Shown here: piece after piece, positions 24,727 to 33,323 of the stretch
Layout of the letters: every line of letters starts with the position of its first letter
How positions within the stretch are numbered: the first letter of the stretch is position 1
Source of the DNA: Butyrivibrio proteoclasticus B316
GTDB lineage: Bacteria; Bacillota; Clostridia; Lachnospirales; Lachnospiraceae
Reading direction: 5' to 3'
DNA length: 64,000 nt
Assembly (NCBI RefSeq): GCF_000145035.1
Contig: NC_014389.1
Span: forward strand, 1-64,000
The notes under the pieces: generated by a model
Databases searched by the model: none
What the model was told of the DNA's origin: nothing
Seen by the model: only the letters and a program-made list of their open reading frames with translations
Program-made: the position numbers and the translations under genes

Positions 24727-25449
24727 TTATGATGCCAATTCGCGCACCTGTTCGGCACGTCCCCAGTATACGAGATTACTTGTGAGCATTTCTCTTGGAG
24801 TCATTTTACAGCCCTGTCTATAAGGGGAATCGTGGAGTTCGTTGTAATGATAAATGCTGCGAAGTTCATATTCAGCGCAATAATAGGGTTTACCCGGGTT
24901 TATATTTTCTACAACGTAATAAGGCGCGTTTTTATCAAAATCATCTGCCATTTTAGCCTTGATCTCTCTGCCGTCAATGTCTCGTATTATCGCTGTATCA
25001 ACACCGCACATATTGAATACCCTGTGCCAGTGTACATTTGTAATGGAATTGTGCAACATAACGCAGATTGAATCGGATAACCCTTCAACTATGGGGAAAA
25101 TCTCTTCCTGGATTCTTTCCTTTTCAAAAACGCAGCTAACAGCATCTTCAAGCTTAGTGGGAATTGGCTTCTCTGGCGTAAGATTTTTTGACGAGTTACG
25201 ATCCATTTCTCTTGATTTACCATAAGAAAATCCGCTTTCAGAATCCTTGGAGTAATGAATATCAATACTTCCGATTATAAGGCCGTCTGTGTTTGTTACA
25301 GAAACCGAACTCTCATTAGACAATCCAAACGGGCCGTAGGTATCAACCTTGCACCCAGCATATTCAGGCATCTTGCGGATTGTTCTTGCCAACAGGTCAG
25401 CAACCTCATGTGTATAGTTGCAGTTTTTTATAAGTCTCTTAGCTCCCAT
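24727..25449 (-). CDS. Hypothetical protein, first gene of the 22-25 kb operon
   Basis: 240 residues, soluble, alpha/beta, Cys-containing; no known motif. It starts behind GGAGG and heads a chain of about nine closely packed minus-strand genes down to 22004. Its upstream region carries an array of palindromic TATATGTACATATA operators shared with the divergent RHH gene, so its transcription is probably controlled by that regulator. Confidence 0.7.
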   Translation of the reverse strand: MGAKRLIKNCNYTHEVADLLARTIRKMPEYAGCKVDTYGPFGLSNESSVSVTNTDGLIIGSIDIHYSKDSESGFSYGKSREMDRNSSKNLTPEKPIPTKLEDAVSCVFEKERIQEEIFPIVEGLSDSICVMLHNSITNVHWHRVFNMCGVDTAIIRDIDGREIKAKMADDFDKNAPYYVVENINPGKPYYCAEYELRSIYHYNELHDSPYRQGCKMTPREMLTSNLVYWGRAEQVRELAS

Positions 25450-25502
25450 ATATTAAAACCTCCGTTCAAATCATTTTCTCTTGTTCAACTGTCATTATTG
25501 TA

Positions 25503-25788
25503 CTATATGTACATATAGTTGTCAAGCATATATGTACATATATTTTAAAAGTAATTACAACACACTATCAAACCGCATAAATAGTAGGTTTCACGTTCGA
25601 GCTATCATATATACATATGACATTTCTCTGTCTTTGCACATTATAATATGTGTACATAAGTCTTGTCATTAACCTCTGGTTGAGTATTAGAATTCCAATA
25701 TAAACCCAGATTGACACATAGATCTATCCCTGATATACTATATGTACATAATTATACTTATATAAGAATTATCTATATGTACATTTAT
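25503..25788. promoter_or_regulatory. Array of palindromic operators between divergent genes
   Basis: Perfect 16-bp palindromes CTATATGTACATATAG (25503-25518) and ATATATGTACATATAT (25528-25543), plus near-matches at about 25647-25658, 25738-25753 and 25773-25788, all centred on GTAC. The last two lie just upstream of the RHH gene, the first two upstream of the minus-strand operon. Confidence 0.75.
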
Positions 25789-25816
25789 AATACAAGAACA
25801 GGAGGCGCATATATGC

Positions 25817-26269
25817 ATGAGCTATGATAAAGATAAGGAATATATCGCTAAATATCTGAAAGACAAGCAGATACGAGTGCCCTTGAACTGGCTGAAAGAG
25901 GATTTTGAGAACAGAGTAAGACCAGCCATTCAGAAAACGGGAAAGCCCATATCTACTTTTATTAAAGATGCGGTAAATGAGAAGCTGATCCGGGAAGGAC
26001 TATGCCTGCCAGAAGACATACCATCAAAGGCATCCGGCACAGTGAGAGCAGCTATACAGAAATATATTAAGAATGATAAAAAGAAAGTTCTGTACATCAT
26101 CGACAATGAGATTATGCATGGGTATGTTAAATCAAGTGAAGGAATGCAGTCATGTGAGGAAACATGGGAAGATGCTATAAATAAGTATGGTGATAGGATG
26201 TGCGAGAGTGTTTCTGATGAAGACCATGTCGTCGAAATCAGGTGCAAAAAAATACAGGCGTATAAATGA
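25817..26269 (+). CDS. Ribbon-helix-helix-like regulator
   Basis: 150 residues. The N-terminus reads as an RHH DNA-binding fold: a strand (QIRVPL), a long helix and a second helix with S-x-F-I-K-D-A-V-N-E-K-L, typical of plasmid partition/addiction repressors. The C-terminal part is of unknown type. The GGAGG is 11 nt from this ATG; an ATG four bases earlier is out of frame and stops after four codons. The operator array upstream suggests it controls itself and the divergent operon. Cotranscribed with the YhcG-type gene. Confidence 0.65.
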   Translation: MSYDKDKEYIAKYLKDKQIRVPLNWLKEDFENRVRPAIQKTGKPISTFIKDAVNEKLIREGLCLPEDIPSKASGTVRAAIQKYIKNDKKKVLYIIDNEIMHGYVKSSEGMQSCEETWEDAINKYGDRMCESVSDEDHVVEIRCKKIQAYK

Positions 26270-26286
26270 GCTATAAGCTACAAATT

Positions 26287-26305
26287 GTGTCACCAGCGGT
26301 GGCAC
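26287..26305. repeat. Inverted repeat upstream of yhcG-type gene
   Basis: GTGTCACCAGCGGTGGCAC, 41 nt before the start codon; GTGTCACCACTGGTGACAC occurs again inside the gene at 26604-26622. Confidence 0.5.
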
Positions 26306-26327
26306 ATTTACCGAAGGATGGAACACA

Positions 26328-27320
26328 ATGAATGAAATTGATAACAGTTTTGAGCAAGTGCGACAGATCATAGAAAACTCACGCAATAATGCTCTCAAGA
26401 AAGTAAATGAGGAGCTGATACTTATGTATCAGGGCATTGGGAAATTCCTCTCAGAACAGGCAGAAAAAGCATCATACGGGGATAATTATATTGACTCCCT
26501 GTCTGCATATATCCAAGAGCGATTCCCTGGAATAAAAGGCTTTACCCGAAGGGGCTTATACAGAATGAAGCAGTTTTACGAAACATATGCGGGTAATGAA
26601 AAAGTGTCACCACTGGTGACACAATTAAGCTGGACTAATCATCTGCTTATCATGTCGGGCTGCAAAACCGATGAAGAGCGTGAATTCTATATGCTGTTAG
26701 CCATAAAAGAAGGCTATAGCAAACGTGAATTAGAACGTCAAATAGATAGCGCATACTACGAGCGATATATGCTATCAAAGGAAAAACTCTTGCCGGAGCC
26801 GATAAAGGGCTTAAAGGAAAATCCGTTCCTTGACACATATGTAATAGACTTCCTTGACCTGCCATCGGGATATAAGGAATCTGACTTGAAGAATGGCCTG
26901 ATCCAAAACATGAAAGACTTTATTCTTGAGGTAGGAAAAGACTTCACTTACATCGACAGCGAGTATATCGTTCAGGTCGGCGGGGAAGATTACAAAATAG
27001 ACCTGTTGTTCTTCCATAGAGGATTGCAGTGCCTTGTGGCCTTTGAATTAAAGATTGGTAAATTTAAGCCTGAGTATATATCTAAGATGGACTTTTACCT
27101 TGAAGCGCTTGACCGTCAGAAGAAGAAAGAACATGAAAATCCGAGTGTAGGTATCATCCTCTGTGCAGCCAAGAATGATGAGGTTGTAGAATATGCCATG
27201 AGCAGAACACTGTCTCCTATGATGGTCTCAGAGTATCAGTTACAGCTGCCTGATAAGGATGTATTGCAAAAGAAACTACAGGAGTTGGTCAATACTCCAT
27301 TGATAGAGGACGAGGAATAA
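26328..27320 (+). CDS. YhcG/DUF1016-type PD-(D/E)XK nuclease-domain protein
   Basis: 330 residues. The N-terminal half has the DUF1016 order: L-M-Y-Q-G-I-G-K near residue 35, then F-P-G-x-x-G-F-T-x-R-x-L-x-R-M-K-Q-F-Y, then V-T-Q-L-S-W-T-N-H-L-x-I-M. The C-terminal half is a PD-(D/E)XK nuclease: I-D-L-L-F-F-H-R-G-L-x-C-L-V-A-F-E-L-K-I-G-x-F-K-P, with the catalytic Asp, Glu and Lys present. YhcG-like proteins are widespread and often sit with restriction-modification or mobile elements. Full length. Two inverted repeats GTGTCACC/GGTGACAC-like occur upstream and inside the gene. Confidence 0.9.
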   Translation: MNEIDNSFEQVRQIIENSRNNALKKVNEELILMYQGIGKFLSEQAEKASYGDNYIDSLSAYIQERFPGIKGFTRRGLYRMKQFYETYAGNEKVSPLVTQLSWTNHLLIMSGCKTDEEREFYMLLAIKEGYSKRELERQIDSAYYERYMLSKEKLLPEPIKGLKENPFLDTYVIDFLDLPSGYKESDLKNGLIQNMKDFILEVGKDFTYIDSEYIVQVGGEDYKIDLLFFHRGLQCLVAFELKIGKFKPEYISKMDFYLEALDRQKKKEHENPSVGIILCAAKNDEVVEYAMSRTLSPMMVSEYQLQLPDKDVLQKKLQELVNTPLIEDEE

Positions 27321-27339
27321 TCCCTGGCAATAATGCACG

Positions 27340-27372
27340 AAAAAGGAGCTGTCATAAGTTGCAGCTCCTTTC
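27340..27372. terminator. Bidirectional intrinsic terminator
   Basis: AAAGGAGCTG pairs with CAGCTCCTTT across a 10-base loop, just after the YhcG-type gene. Confidence 0.75.
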
Positions 27373-27447
27373 CGTATGGTATTAAAGTCATAAATAATCA
27401 TGCCACCATGCGCAGCGGCCATATGAAAAGCCCCGCTAAAGGCTTGT

Positions 27448-27735
27448 TCATAACAATGTTGCAGGCTTTAAGCCTCTCATTTTGAGTGCTTCATTAGCTG
27501 TTGGATGCGTCCATTTAAACCCATCAGAGTTTTTATCAAATACTTCAATGACCGCCTGTATGCTATCAGAAGTGGTTTCGTTCATTGGATAGCCTATAAA
27601 GTAGGCGAGCTCCTTGCAATCAGGCATCCTGATGTAATCACCAAACATCATCTGATGATCGTCGGCACCCCACTTAATCTCTAAATCTTCTAATCTGTTA
27701 TCCTTTATGAACTGGATAATGTCTTGTCCTGTCAT
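27448..27735 (-). CDS. Hypothetical protein
   Basis: 95 residues with a helix (GQDIIQFIKDNRLEDLEI) and then a strand-rich centre. GGGGCTGCAATAC leader gives a modest ribosome site. It stands last in the 27.4-30.2 kb minus-strand group. No family recognised. Confidence 0.6.
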   Translation of the reverse strand: MTGQDIIQFIKDNRLEDLEIKWGADDHQMMFGDYIRMPDCKELAYFIGYPMNETTSDSIQAVIEVFDKNSDGFKWTHPTANEALKMRGLKPATLL

Positions 27736-27813
27736 GTATTGCAGCCCCTTTCATTACTTGATAAGGCTATGGTATCACATGTCAACAACCATTTCATTCG
27801 CCGCTTGGTTTAA

Positions 27814-28186
27814 TCAGCACTTATCCCATTCAAACAATTCGTCGATGGACTTCTGATAGTCACTGTTAACCTTTCCATAAGACTCAGAATTTGCATATTC
27901 TGGGTATCGCAGCTACGGCCTTTTTAAATTCTTCCGCCCAGTATCCCTCCATCACATTTGTTTCGTCAAATACCAGATATCTTGGAAGGATGGCATATTC
28001 TTCGGCTCTTATATTTTCGCCCTTTTGAAGCCTTGTGATGACGGACTGAGCGGCATTACAGTCGGGGCATAGATTTTTATTTGGAGTATATCCTGTAAGG
28101 CAGCAGGACTTTGACAAACTGTGCTTCAAGATCAGCTGCCCACATTTTTTGCATTGCGGAACTGTTTTTGTAACATACTTAATCAT
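27814..28186 (-). pseudogene. Zinc-ribbon protein with likely C-terminal frameshift
   Basis: The intact frame (27884-28186) encodes 100 residues: a zinc ribbon with C-x2-C and a second C-C/C-x2-C group (VPQCKKCGQL ... LCPDCNAAQ) and then a helical part. It stops abruptly after IPRICKF. In the next frame the DNA continues with protein-like sequence (EYANSESYGKVNSDYQKS, then IDELFEWDKC) to a stop at 27814, with no start of its own. A single-base frameshift near 27890 would explain this. The short form may still be functional. Confidence 0.45.
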
Positions 28187-28187
28187 G

Positions 28188-28457
28188 TCATTCTCCTATT
28201 CCTAACGGTTCGCCCATGGAATCAAATGGGATACCGCATTCTAAAAGAATTAGATATGCATCATCTCTATCATTTTCTTCAGGAGTCATTCTTTCTATCG
28301 CCTGCTGCCTATTTCGCTTCGCTAATTCAGCATTCTTCCAGATCCCCCACTCTTCTTTCCAGGCTTCCTGAATAGGCCCTGGCATCTTTTCGTAATCCGC
28401 TTTATCTTTCCCGTATTTCGACAGATATGATGCAAATGACCAATCACCCTTACTCAT
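28188..28457 (-). CDS. Small hypothetical protein
   Basis: 89 residues, helical and rich in Trp, Lys and Glu (FASYLSKYGKDKADYEKM, then a long charged helix). It ends 1 nt before the zinc-ribbon start. Family unknown; AGGAGGC ribosome site. Confidence 0.6.
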   Translation of the reverse strand: MSKGDWSFASYLSKYGKDKADYEKMPGPIQEAWKEEWGIWKNAELAKRNRQQAIERMTPEENDRDDAYLILLECGIPFDSMGEPLGIGE

Positions 28458-28479
28458 TTTGCCTCCTGTATGCCTTTGA

Positions 28480-29139
28480 TTAAGAGATTATTCCAAGTTT
28501 TTTCTTCAATTCTTCTATTTCATCTAGTACCTTTTGTTCTACAATCCCAACAGATAATTTAGCAAGTCTATCTACCAGTTCATTTCCTGCGATCCCGCTA
28601 TGTCCCTTAGTGTGCACAAATGTTATCTCAAGGCCAGCATCTATATATTTTCTGACATACTCTTTATATTTTCTTGTCCATTCATTATTGCATTTCCAGA
28701 CTCCCGTAACCCAGTTTTCTATTCCAGCATAATCATAGTAGAGCTTTAGGCCATCTATTTTTAAGCTGGCAGCAGTTGCAATAGCCTTGCACGCTCCGAG
28801 TATTTCACCCGCCACATTTCTCATAGATGCTTCAGGACCACTCCCGCTGCCCTGTATAAGGTAATACTTCCCTTTAAAAAACAGATATCCTCCACACCCA
28901 TAGACTTTTGTCTCTGGATTGTAAGAGCCATCAACAAACGCATACGGAACATCTGTTTTTGAATCTTGCTTGGAACTGGCATTTGTGTTTGAAACGAGCC
29001 CTATAAATCTTTCTGCTTCTTCCTTCGTTTTAAACGACTTATATTTAGCTCCGGGATATCCTTCCACCTGCTCTTTGCATGTTTCCCAATCTTCATATAT
29101 GCCCGGAGTCTTTCCTGTTTTTACTGCATAGTATTTCAT
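28480..29139 (-). CDS. rnhA: RNase HI with N-terminal viroplasmin domain
   Basis: 219 residues from MKYYAVKTG; a start four codons earlier is possible. Residues 1-50 are a viroplasmin (Cauli_VI) hybrid-binding domain: YYAVKTGKTPGIYEDWETCK ... FKTKEEAERFI. Residues about 72-205 are RNase HI with all four catalytic acids: VDGSYNPE, AGEILGA, YDYAGIENW and GNELVDRLAK, plus the TKGHSG loop. It degrades the RNA strand of RNA-DNA hybrids. The layout matches eukaryotic/Firmicute RNase H1. It contrasts with the RNase H-like domain at 4-4.9 kb, which has lost these residues. Start overlaps the upstream stop by 4 nt. Confidence 0.93.
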   Translation of the reverse strand: MKYYAVKTGKTPGIYEDWETCKEQVEGYPGAKYKSFKTKEEAERFIGLVSNTNASSKQDSKTDVPYAFVDGSYNPETKVYGCGGYLFFKGKYYLIQGSGSGPEASMRNVAGEILGACKAIATAASLKIDGLKLYYDYAGIENWVTGVWKCNNEWTRKYKEYVRKYIDAGLEITFVHTKGHSGIAGNELVDRLAKLSVGIVEQKVLDEIEELKKKLGIIS

Positions 29140-29414
29140 TTCCAGATCCACTCTTCTATGAAATCAAATCCATTCATATGAAGCTTTATATTGATGCGGC
29201 TTATTATATTAGATATTGCCGTAAGCTGTTCTAATGTCACATCCCCAATATCCAGCCTGAATTCCTTTATGGGTTCGCTCGGTCTTAAATTAAGCCTTGT
29301 ATCTAAAATAAGTGTAAGCTCCTCTTCAAGTTCCTTCAAGAACGGTCCTAGTTCATTTGCGGTGACATATCTATTTCCCTTAAAGATTACCTCTGCGCTG
29401 TGAAGTCCGTTCAT
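29136..29414 (-). CDS. Hypothetical protein
   Basis: 92 residues, an alpha/beta protein with strand-helix-strand order (AEVIFKGNRYVTANELGPFL ...). Its ATG overlaps the upstream GNAT stop by one base and its stop overlaps the RNase HI start, so the three are coupled. No family recognised. Confidence 0.65.
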   Translation of the reverse strand: MNGLHSAEVIFKGNRYVTANELGPFLKELEEELTLILDTRLNLRPSEPIKEFRLDIGDVTLEQLTAISNIISRINIKLHMNGFDFIEEWIWK

Positions 29415-29977
29415 CAGAATTCTCCCGATCTAGCCTCTTTAGTGTAATAATAAAACCTGCAGTTATTCCATCCTTTAATAGTTGCAGTTACATTTCCGTC
29501 AGTTAATCTTTCCGTATATCCCCTTTTTTCAAAGAACTGCTTCCAGAACATCCTTGCAGGATAATTTCCTTCCAGGATATACATAGTGAAATCTTTCTCA
29601 TCCCCGATATCTGACTCAAGACATATCTCCATGGCTTTAGTTGCTATTTTGTTTTTCCTAAGCTCTGGTTTGATATATAACTCCCCAACATAGGCATCAT
29701 GTCTTGAAAAACTTGATGGCCATATACTTAAGAATATAAAACCGGCAAATTTAAGTCCTTTTCCTGTTCTCTTCCAGATCATAAGATATCTTTGCGAAAG
29801 ATTTTCTTCGGGAAGTGTAAGAGGTCCTCCTATCTCAACCTGATTATCAATGCGATTAAGCTCGTCTACATAGTCAGCCCAGCACTCCGCAAGCATCCGG
29901 TATAGTGTTCCGCCGCCCTTTTCGCTATTGTCCATCCATTCAAGTTCAATGTCATCCTTAACATATCGTTCCTGCAT
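29414..29977 (-). CDS. GNAT-family acetyltransferase-like protein
   Basis: 187 residues. The acetyl-CoA site (motif A) is visible as VGELYIKPELRKNKIATKAM, matching [VL]-x2-[LI]-x-[VI]-x-P-x-x-[RQ]-x-x-x-[IV]-[AG]-x-x-[AL]; the C-terminal A-R-x-F-W-x-x-F-F-x-K-R-G-Y element is also typical. It transfers an acetyl group from acetyl-CoA to an unknown amine. The N-terminal part is longer than minimal. In operon with an unknown protein and RNase HI. Confidence 0.8.
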   Translation of the reverse strand: MQERYVKDDIELEWMDNSEKGGGTLYRMLAECWADYVDELNRIDNQVEIGGPLTLPEENLSQRYLMIWKRTGKGLKFAGFIFLSIWPSSFSRHDAYVGELYIKPELRKNKIATKAMEICLESDIGDEKDFTMYILEGNYPARMFWKQFFEKRGYTERLTDGNVTATIKGWNNCRFYYYTKEARSGEF

Positions 29978-30024
29978 TGGGTACCTCTTTTCACAAAGAC
30001 ATAATTTTCATACGTATAACGCTT

Positions 30025-30246
30025 TCAGGCATAGAACTTCTTTTCTATAAGTTCATTTCTCTTCTTTTCTGCAAGCTCTTTTGTTTCGTAAAGATCATCT
30101 ATGCCAATAGTTTCATATATAAGTTCAGGCGTTTCTATTACCGCCTGTCTTGTAATAACGTTATAATCAATGACGCGTATCTTAATTACCTGATCTTCCT
30201 TGTCAATTAAGTATGCGTCACTTCCTGTATATATATACCCGCTCAT
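30025..30246 (-). CDS. Small hypothetical protein
   Basis: 73 residues: strand-rich N-terminus (IYTGSDAYLIDKEDQVIKI) followed by a Glu/Lys helix. First gene of the group ending near 27.4 kb; GGGGGCG ribosome site. Family unknown. Confidence 0.6.
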   Translation of the reverse strand: MSGYIYTGSDAYLIDKEDQVIKIRVIDYNVITRQAVIETPELIYETIGIDDLYETKELAEKKRNELIEKKFYA

Positions 30247-30325
30247 AAACCATTCGCCCCCTTTGCTTTTATTTTACACGTCAAAGAGCTTATTTTCAAA
30301 CGAATAGGCATGTTTTAAGCACAAC

Positions 30326-30350
30326 AAAAGCGGGCTTAAATGCCCGCTTA
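30326..30350. terminator. Intrinsic terminator
   Basis: AAGCGGGC pairs with GCCCGCTT around TTAAAT; T run on the minus strand, A run on the plus. It ends the transcript of the 73-residue membrane protein. Confidence 0.8.
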
Positions 30351-30387
30351 TTGCCAAAATACTCTGTATGTTTATATAAAATATGAA

Positions 30388-30609
30388 TCAAGCTGCCGGC
30401 GCTGTCTCTGACTTCTTTTCGATAGTCTCTACAGCTGCATCATTCTGAGTCATTGTCTTAAGTGCTGACATTACTACAAATGTAACTACTCCGGCAATGG
30501 CTGGAACAGCGCTTGCATCAACGAAGCTGACTGCAATGCTAAAAAGTCCAATGCCGCCACCAGCAAGGCTCATTTTTATATTCTTTGTGTAGTTCTTAAA
30601 CTGCTGCAT
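30388..30609 (-). CDS. Small membrane protein
   Basis: 73 residues from MQQFKNYTKN behind AGGAGG; the open frame before it crosses the promoter. Basic start, then two short hydrophobic stretches (MSLAGGGIGLFSIAVSF and AVPAIAGVVTFVVMSAL), then a charged tail rich in Thr, Glu and Ala. Size and layout resemble pilin-like or prepilin VirB2-type subunits, but also many other small membrane proteins. Own promoter with CCATAATAT. Confidence 0.65.
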   Translation of the reverse strand: MQQFKNYTKNIKMSLAGGGIGLFSIAVSFVDASAVPAIAGVVTFVVMSALKTMTQNDAAVETIEKKSETAPAA

Positions 30610-30771
30610 AATGGGATTCCTCCTGAATCTAAACAAAAACATCATTGTCACTGTTTATATTATGGAGCAATCTAAATTAAATATTTATCAAACTTTTATA
30701 ATTTTATATTCGATTCTTTATATTTCTGCACGGCATAAGATTGTAAACCTAATACATAGGTAATTTATCAT

Positions 30772-32280
30772 TTATTGCTTCTTTGCAGCGGACTTTTTCT
30801 TCACCGTCTTTTTGCGGGCAGCAGGCTTTCTTGCTGTTGTTTTCTTTACGGCAGTTTTCCTCACTGTCTTCTTTGATGCAGTCTTTTTAGCTACAGCCTT
30901 TTTCTTTGTAGTGGCTTTCTTCTTGGCAGCAGGTTTTTTCTTAGTCTTTTGTTTTTTCTCTATCTCTTTTTGCTTTTTAAGCTGTGCTTCCGGTATATCC
31001 CAAGTATAGTTCTGATCATAGAACTTCTGGACAGTTGGGTCTATCTTTACATGCTCTTTTCTGATCTCTTCCAGAAGGAAAAGGCCTTCAGGTGTACTTA
31101 TTCTCGACAAAGCCACATAGAGCTGACCAGCTGCAAATACATTAGGTGCCACAATCATCTTGCTAAATGTCTTTCCCTGGCTTTTATGGATGGTTATAGC
31201 CTGAGCTACTTTAAGTGGGATCTGCGTTATGGAGCCTATCTCATCTTTTTTCATAATGGCAGTTATCCTGTCTACTGTGTACTTATATACAGACCACTTA
31301 TTTGGTTTAACCGTTACCCTTCTACCGTCCTCAGTCTTTACAACTACGCTGTCAGACCTGCACTCAAGGACTGTAGCAAACATACCATTCGTGTATCTTC
31401 CTGTTGCAAACTTATCGAATTCCTGATTAAACTCCCCTTCAGCATCACGCAGGGAATCATTTGCAGTAAACATTACCTTGGCCCCGGGCTTTAAAAGGAC
31501 TATATCGTCACATGGAAGTTCTTTTCCCGTAATGCCCTGCTTCTTTGCCTGATATGCAGCCATCGGAGCATCTATGCTGTCAAGATATTCCTGGTTATTT
31601 TCATCAGCCTCCTTATTTGCGCTGCAAAGATACACTGCGCTTGGATCATCCTTATGGAGCAAATTTTTCCCATTAAAGAACTTATCATTGAAATAGCTAA
31701 TGACGGAGTCATCCCCTTTTCTTAGCCTCTGAAGATTATCTATAAATTCCTTGTCAGTCTGGCGCTTCACCTCGGTGAGCTCAACTACCTTTAGTTTAAG
31801 CTCCATCCATTCTTTAGTAGTAAAAGCAAAGCCTGACTTATCAAAGCCATACTTTGTAAAATACCTCTCCTCATCCTTCTTTACGATTGGAGGAAGCTGT
31901 GAGAAATCTCCAGATAATATCACTCTGATCTTTCTGTTATATAGTTTTTCTGCCTTATGAAGCGCTCTCATGGCAAATGAGAATGCGTCATTCCTGAGCA
32001 TTGATATCTCGTCTATGATGACGGTATCTGCCTGTGAAAATACCTGAAGTTTTGATGGAGTGAGTTTCTCCGGATCCTGTCCGTATGCTGGGACGGGTAT
32101 TGAGAATAGTCTATGTGCGGTAGAACCCCCGATATTTACAGCTGCAGTACCAGTAGATGCACACAGAAGCGTTGTATCAGAGTGCTTTTTCATATAATCA
32201 TTGATTGCGTAGGTCTTACCAGTCCCACCAGAGCCGGTGATAAAGATATTGCCTTTACATTCTAGTGGATTTTTATACAT
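30772..32280 (-). CDS. Pif1/RecD-like superfamily 1 helicase with histone-like tail
   Basis: 502 residues. SF1B helicase motifs are complete: motif I GSGGTGKT (about 17-24), motif Ia CASTGTAA, motif II VIIDEISM, motif III GDFSQLPP, and motif V/VI ITIHKSQGKT with YVALSRIS. The spacing is that of Pif1 helicases, 5'-3' enzymes that unwind G-quadruplexes, forks and RNA-DNA hybrids. Unusually, the last 70 residues are a Lys/Ala tail of KKPAAKKKATTKKK-type repeats like histone H1 or HU extensions, likely adding non-specific DNA binding. It is coupled with two small genes upstream. Confidence 0.92.
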   Translation of the reverse strand: MYKNPLECKGNIFITGSGGTGKTYAINDYMKKHSDTTLLCASTGTAAVNIGGSTAHRLFSIPVPAYGQDPEKLTPSKLQVFSQADTVIIDEISMLRNDAFSFAMRALHKAEKLYNRKIRVILSGDFSQLPPIVKKDEERYFTKYGFDKSGFAFTTKEWMELKLKVVELTEVKRQTDKEFIDNLQRLRKGDDSVISYFNDKFFNGKNLLHKDDPSAVYLCSANKEADENNQEYLDSIDAPMAAYQAKKQGITGKELPCDDIVLLKPGAKVMFTANDSLRDAEGEFNQEFDKFATGRYTNGMFATVLECRSDSVVVKTEDGRRVTVKPNKWSVYKYTVDRITAIMKKDEIGSITQIPLKVAQAITIHKSQGKTFSKMIVAPNVFAAGQLYVALSRISTPEGLFLLEEIRKEHVKIDPTVQKFYDQNYTWDIPEAQLKKQKEIEKKQKTKKKPAAKKKATTKKKAVAKKTASKKTVRKTAVKKTTARKPAARKKTVKKKSAAKKQ

Positions 32281-32289
32281 TACCGCTCC

Positions 32290-32625
32290 TTACTTAATTA
32301 TCTGCGCATTAAGATCCTGTTTTCTGCCCTCTTTCTGTAAAAATTCAATAACTTTCGGGTCCTGGATCATCTTGATGGACTCGATCGCACATCGATAGAT
32401 CATGGCCATGTTTCTCTGGTTAGGATCATTGATATCACACTTTTTCTCTAAAAGCTCAAAGTGCTGAACGGCTCTTTCTGCTGTGGATTTGGAGATTGCC
32501 ATACCGCGGCAGTAGAGTGTTCCAGTTTCTGCGTCAAATCTTGACTCCTCATATTTAGTTTTCGCAAAAGCCCCAGCACCCATTGATGCTGCGAGCTGAT
32601 TGATAAGGTCTTCTCTTCCTGCCAT
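32290..32625 (-). CDS. Hypothetical protein upstream of helicase
   Basis: 111 residues, helical, with one strand hairpin (RFDAETGTLYCRG). Good AGGAGAT site; ends 9 nt before the helicase start. Possibly a helicase partner; family unknown. Confidence 0.65.
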   Translation of the reverse strand: MAGREDLINQLAASMGAGAFAKTKYEESRFDAETGTLYCRGMAISKSTAERAVQHFELLEKKCDINDPNQRNMAMIYRCAIESIKMIQDPKVIEFLQKEGRKQDLNAQIIK

Positions 32626-32717
32626 TTTGTTACATCTCCTTTTGCTTTTAAAGTCATCAAAATGATACCGTCAGAGATATCTGGCGGCCATTTATATTGC
32701 TAAATAGATCATGCTGT

Positions 32718-33023
32718 TTAGCAGTCTCTCTTTTCTGCTTTAAAGAATTCTGCCAAGTTTGTTCCTGGATTGCGAGTTCTGGCAACAGCCTTAGCAAAGA
32801 AATCCATTGATGCCTCTTCGCCAATCTCGTCGCGTATATAGGCATCAGCCAATTTTCCAATACGCATGATCTGGTGAATCTTATCGTAAGAGCCGTCAAT
32901 CACATCCATGATGACTTTGGCATCTTCTTCGCTCACACTATACTTTTCCAGGATCTTTCTGCACTTATCGGCATCAAGTGCATGCATTTCCTTTGCTGAT
33001 AAAGCTTCTGGACAGATACTCAT
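32718..33023 (-). CDS. Hypothetical helical protein
   Basis: 101 residues, all-helical (ALDADKCRKILEKYSVSEED ...), with an AAGGAGG site. It probably heads the helicase transcript. No family recognised. Confidence 0.65.
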   Translation of the reverse strand: MSICPEALSAKEMHALDADKCRKILEKYSVSEEDAKVIMDVIDGSYDKIHQIMRIGKLADAYIRDEIGEEASMDFFAKAVARTRNPGTNLAEFFKAEKRDC

Positions 33024-33323
33024 TTGTTATTCCTCCTTGCGCATAAATAGCTACTATAATAATGGATAAGTTCTAATCCAATATCCAGTTCTACTTTTAT
33101 TTTATTAAGTTCTCTTTTTGGTTATTTTTCTGCACAGACGAGTTTGTGATAACGAAGCCTGTTTAGACGATATATCTAAAATAGTTTTATTTAGAGGGAA
33201 AGATTGAACCTTTTAGCAATACCTTAGAAGTAATTGCAATAGGAAAATATAGAACAATAGTCTTAGTGTAAAGATTTAGTATGATTTAAGGGAGCGTCTC
33301 ATGGGGGAATACTGACAATTCAA
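33024..33323. other. Intergenic region
   Basis: 300 bases between divergent transcripts. It contains a CCATTATTATAG box near 33052-33065 (minus strand) upstream of the helical-protein gene and a TTTTTCTGCACA motif at 33125-33136. No gene seen. Confidence 0.4.
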
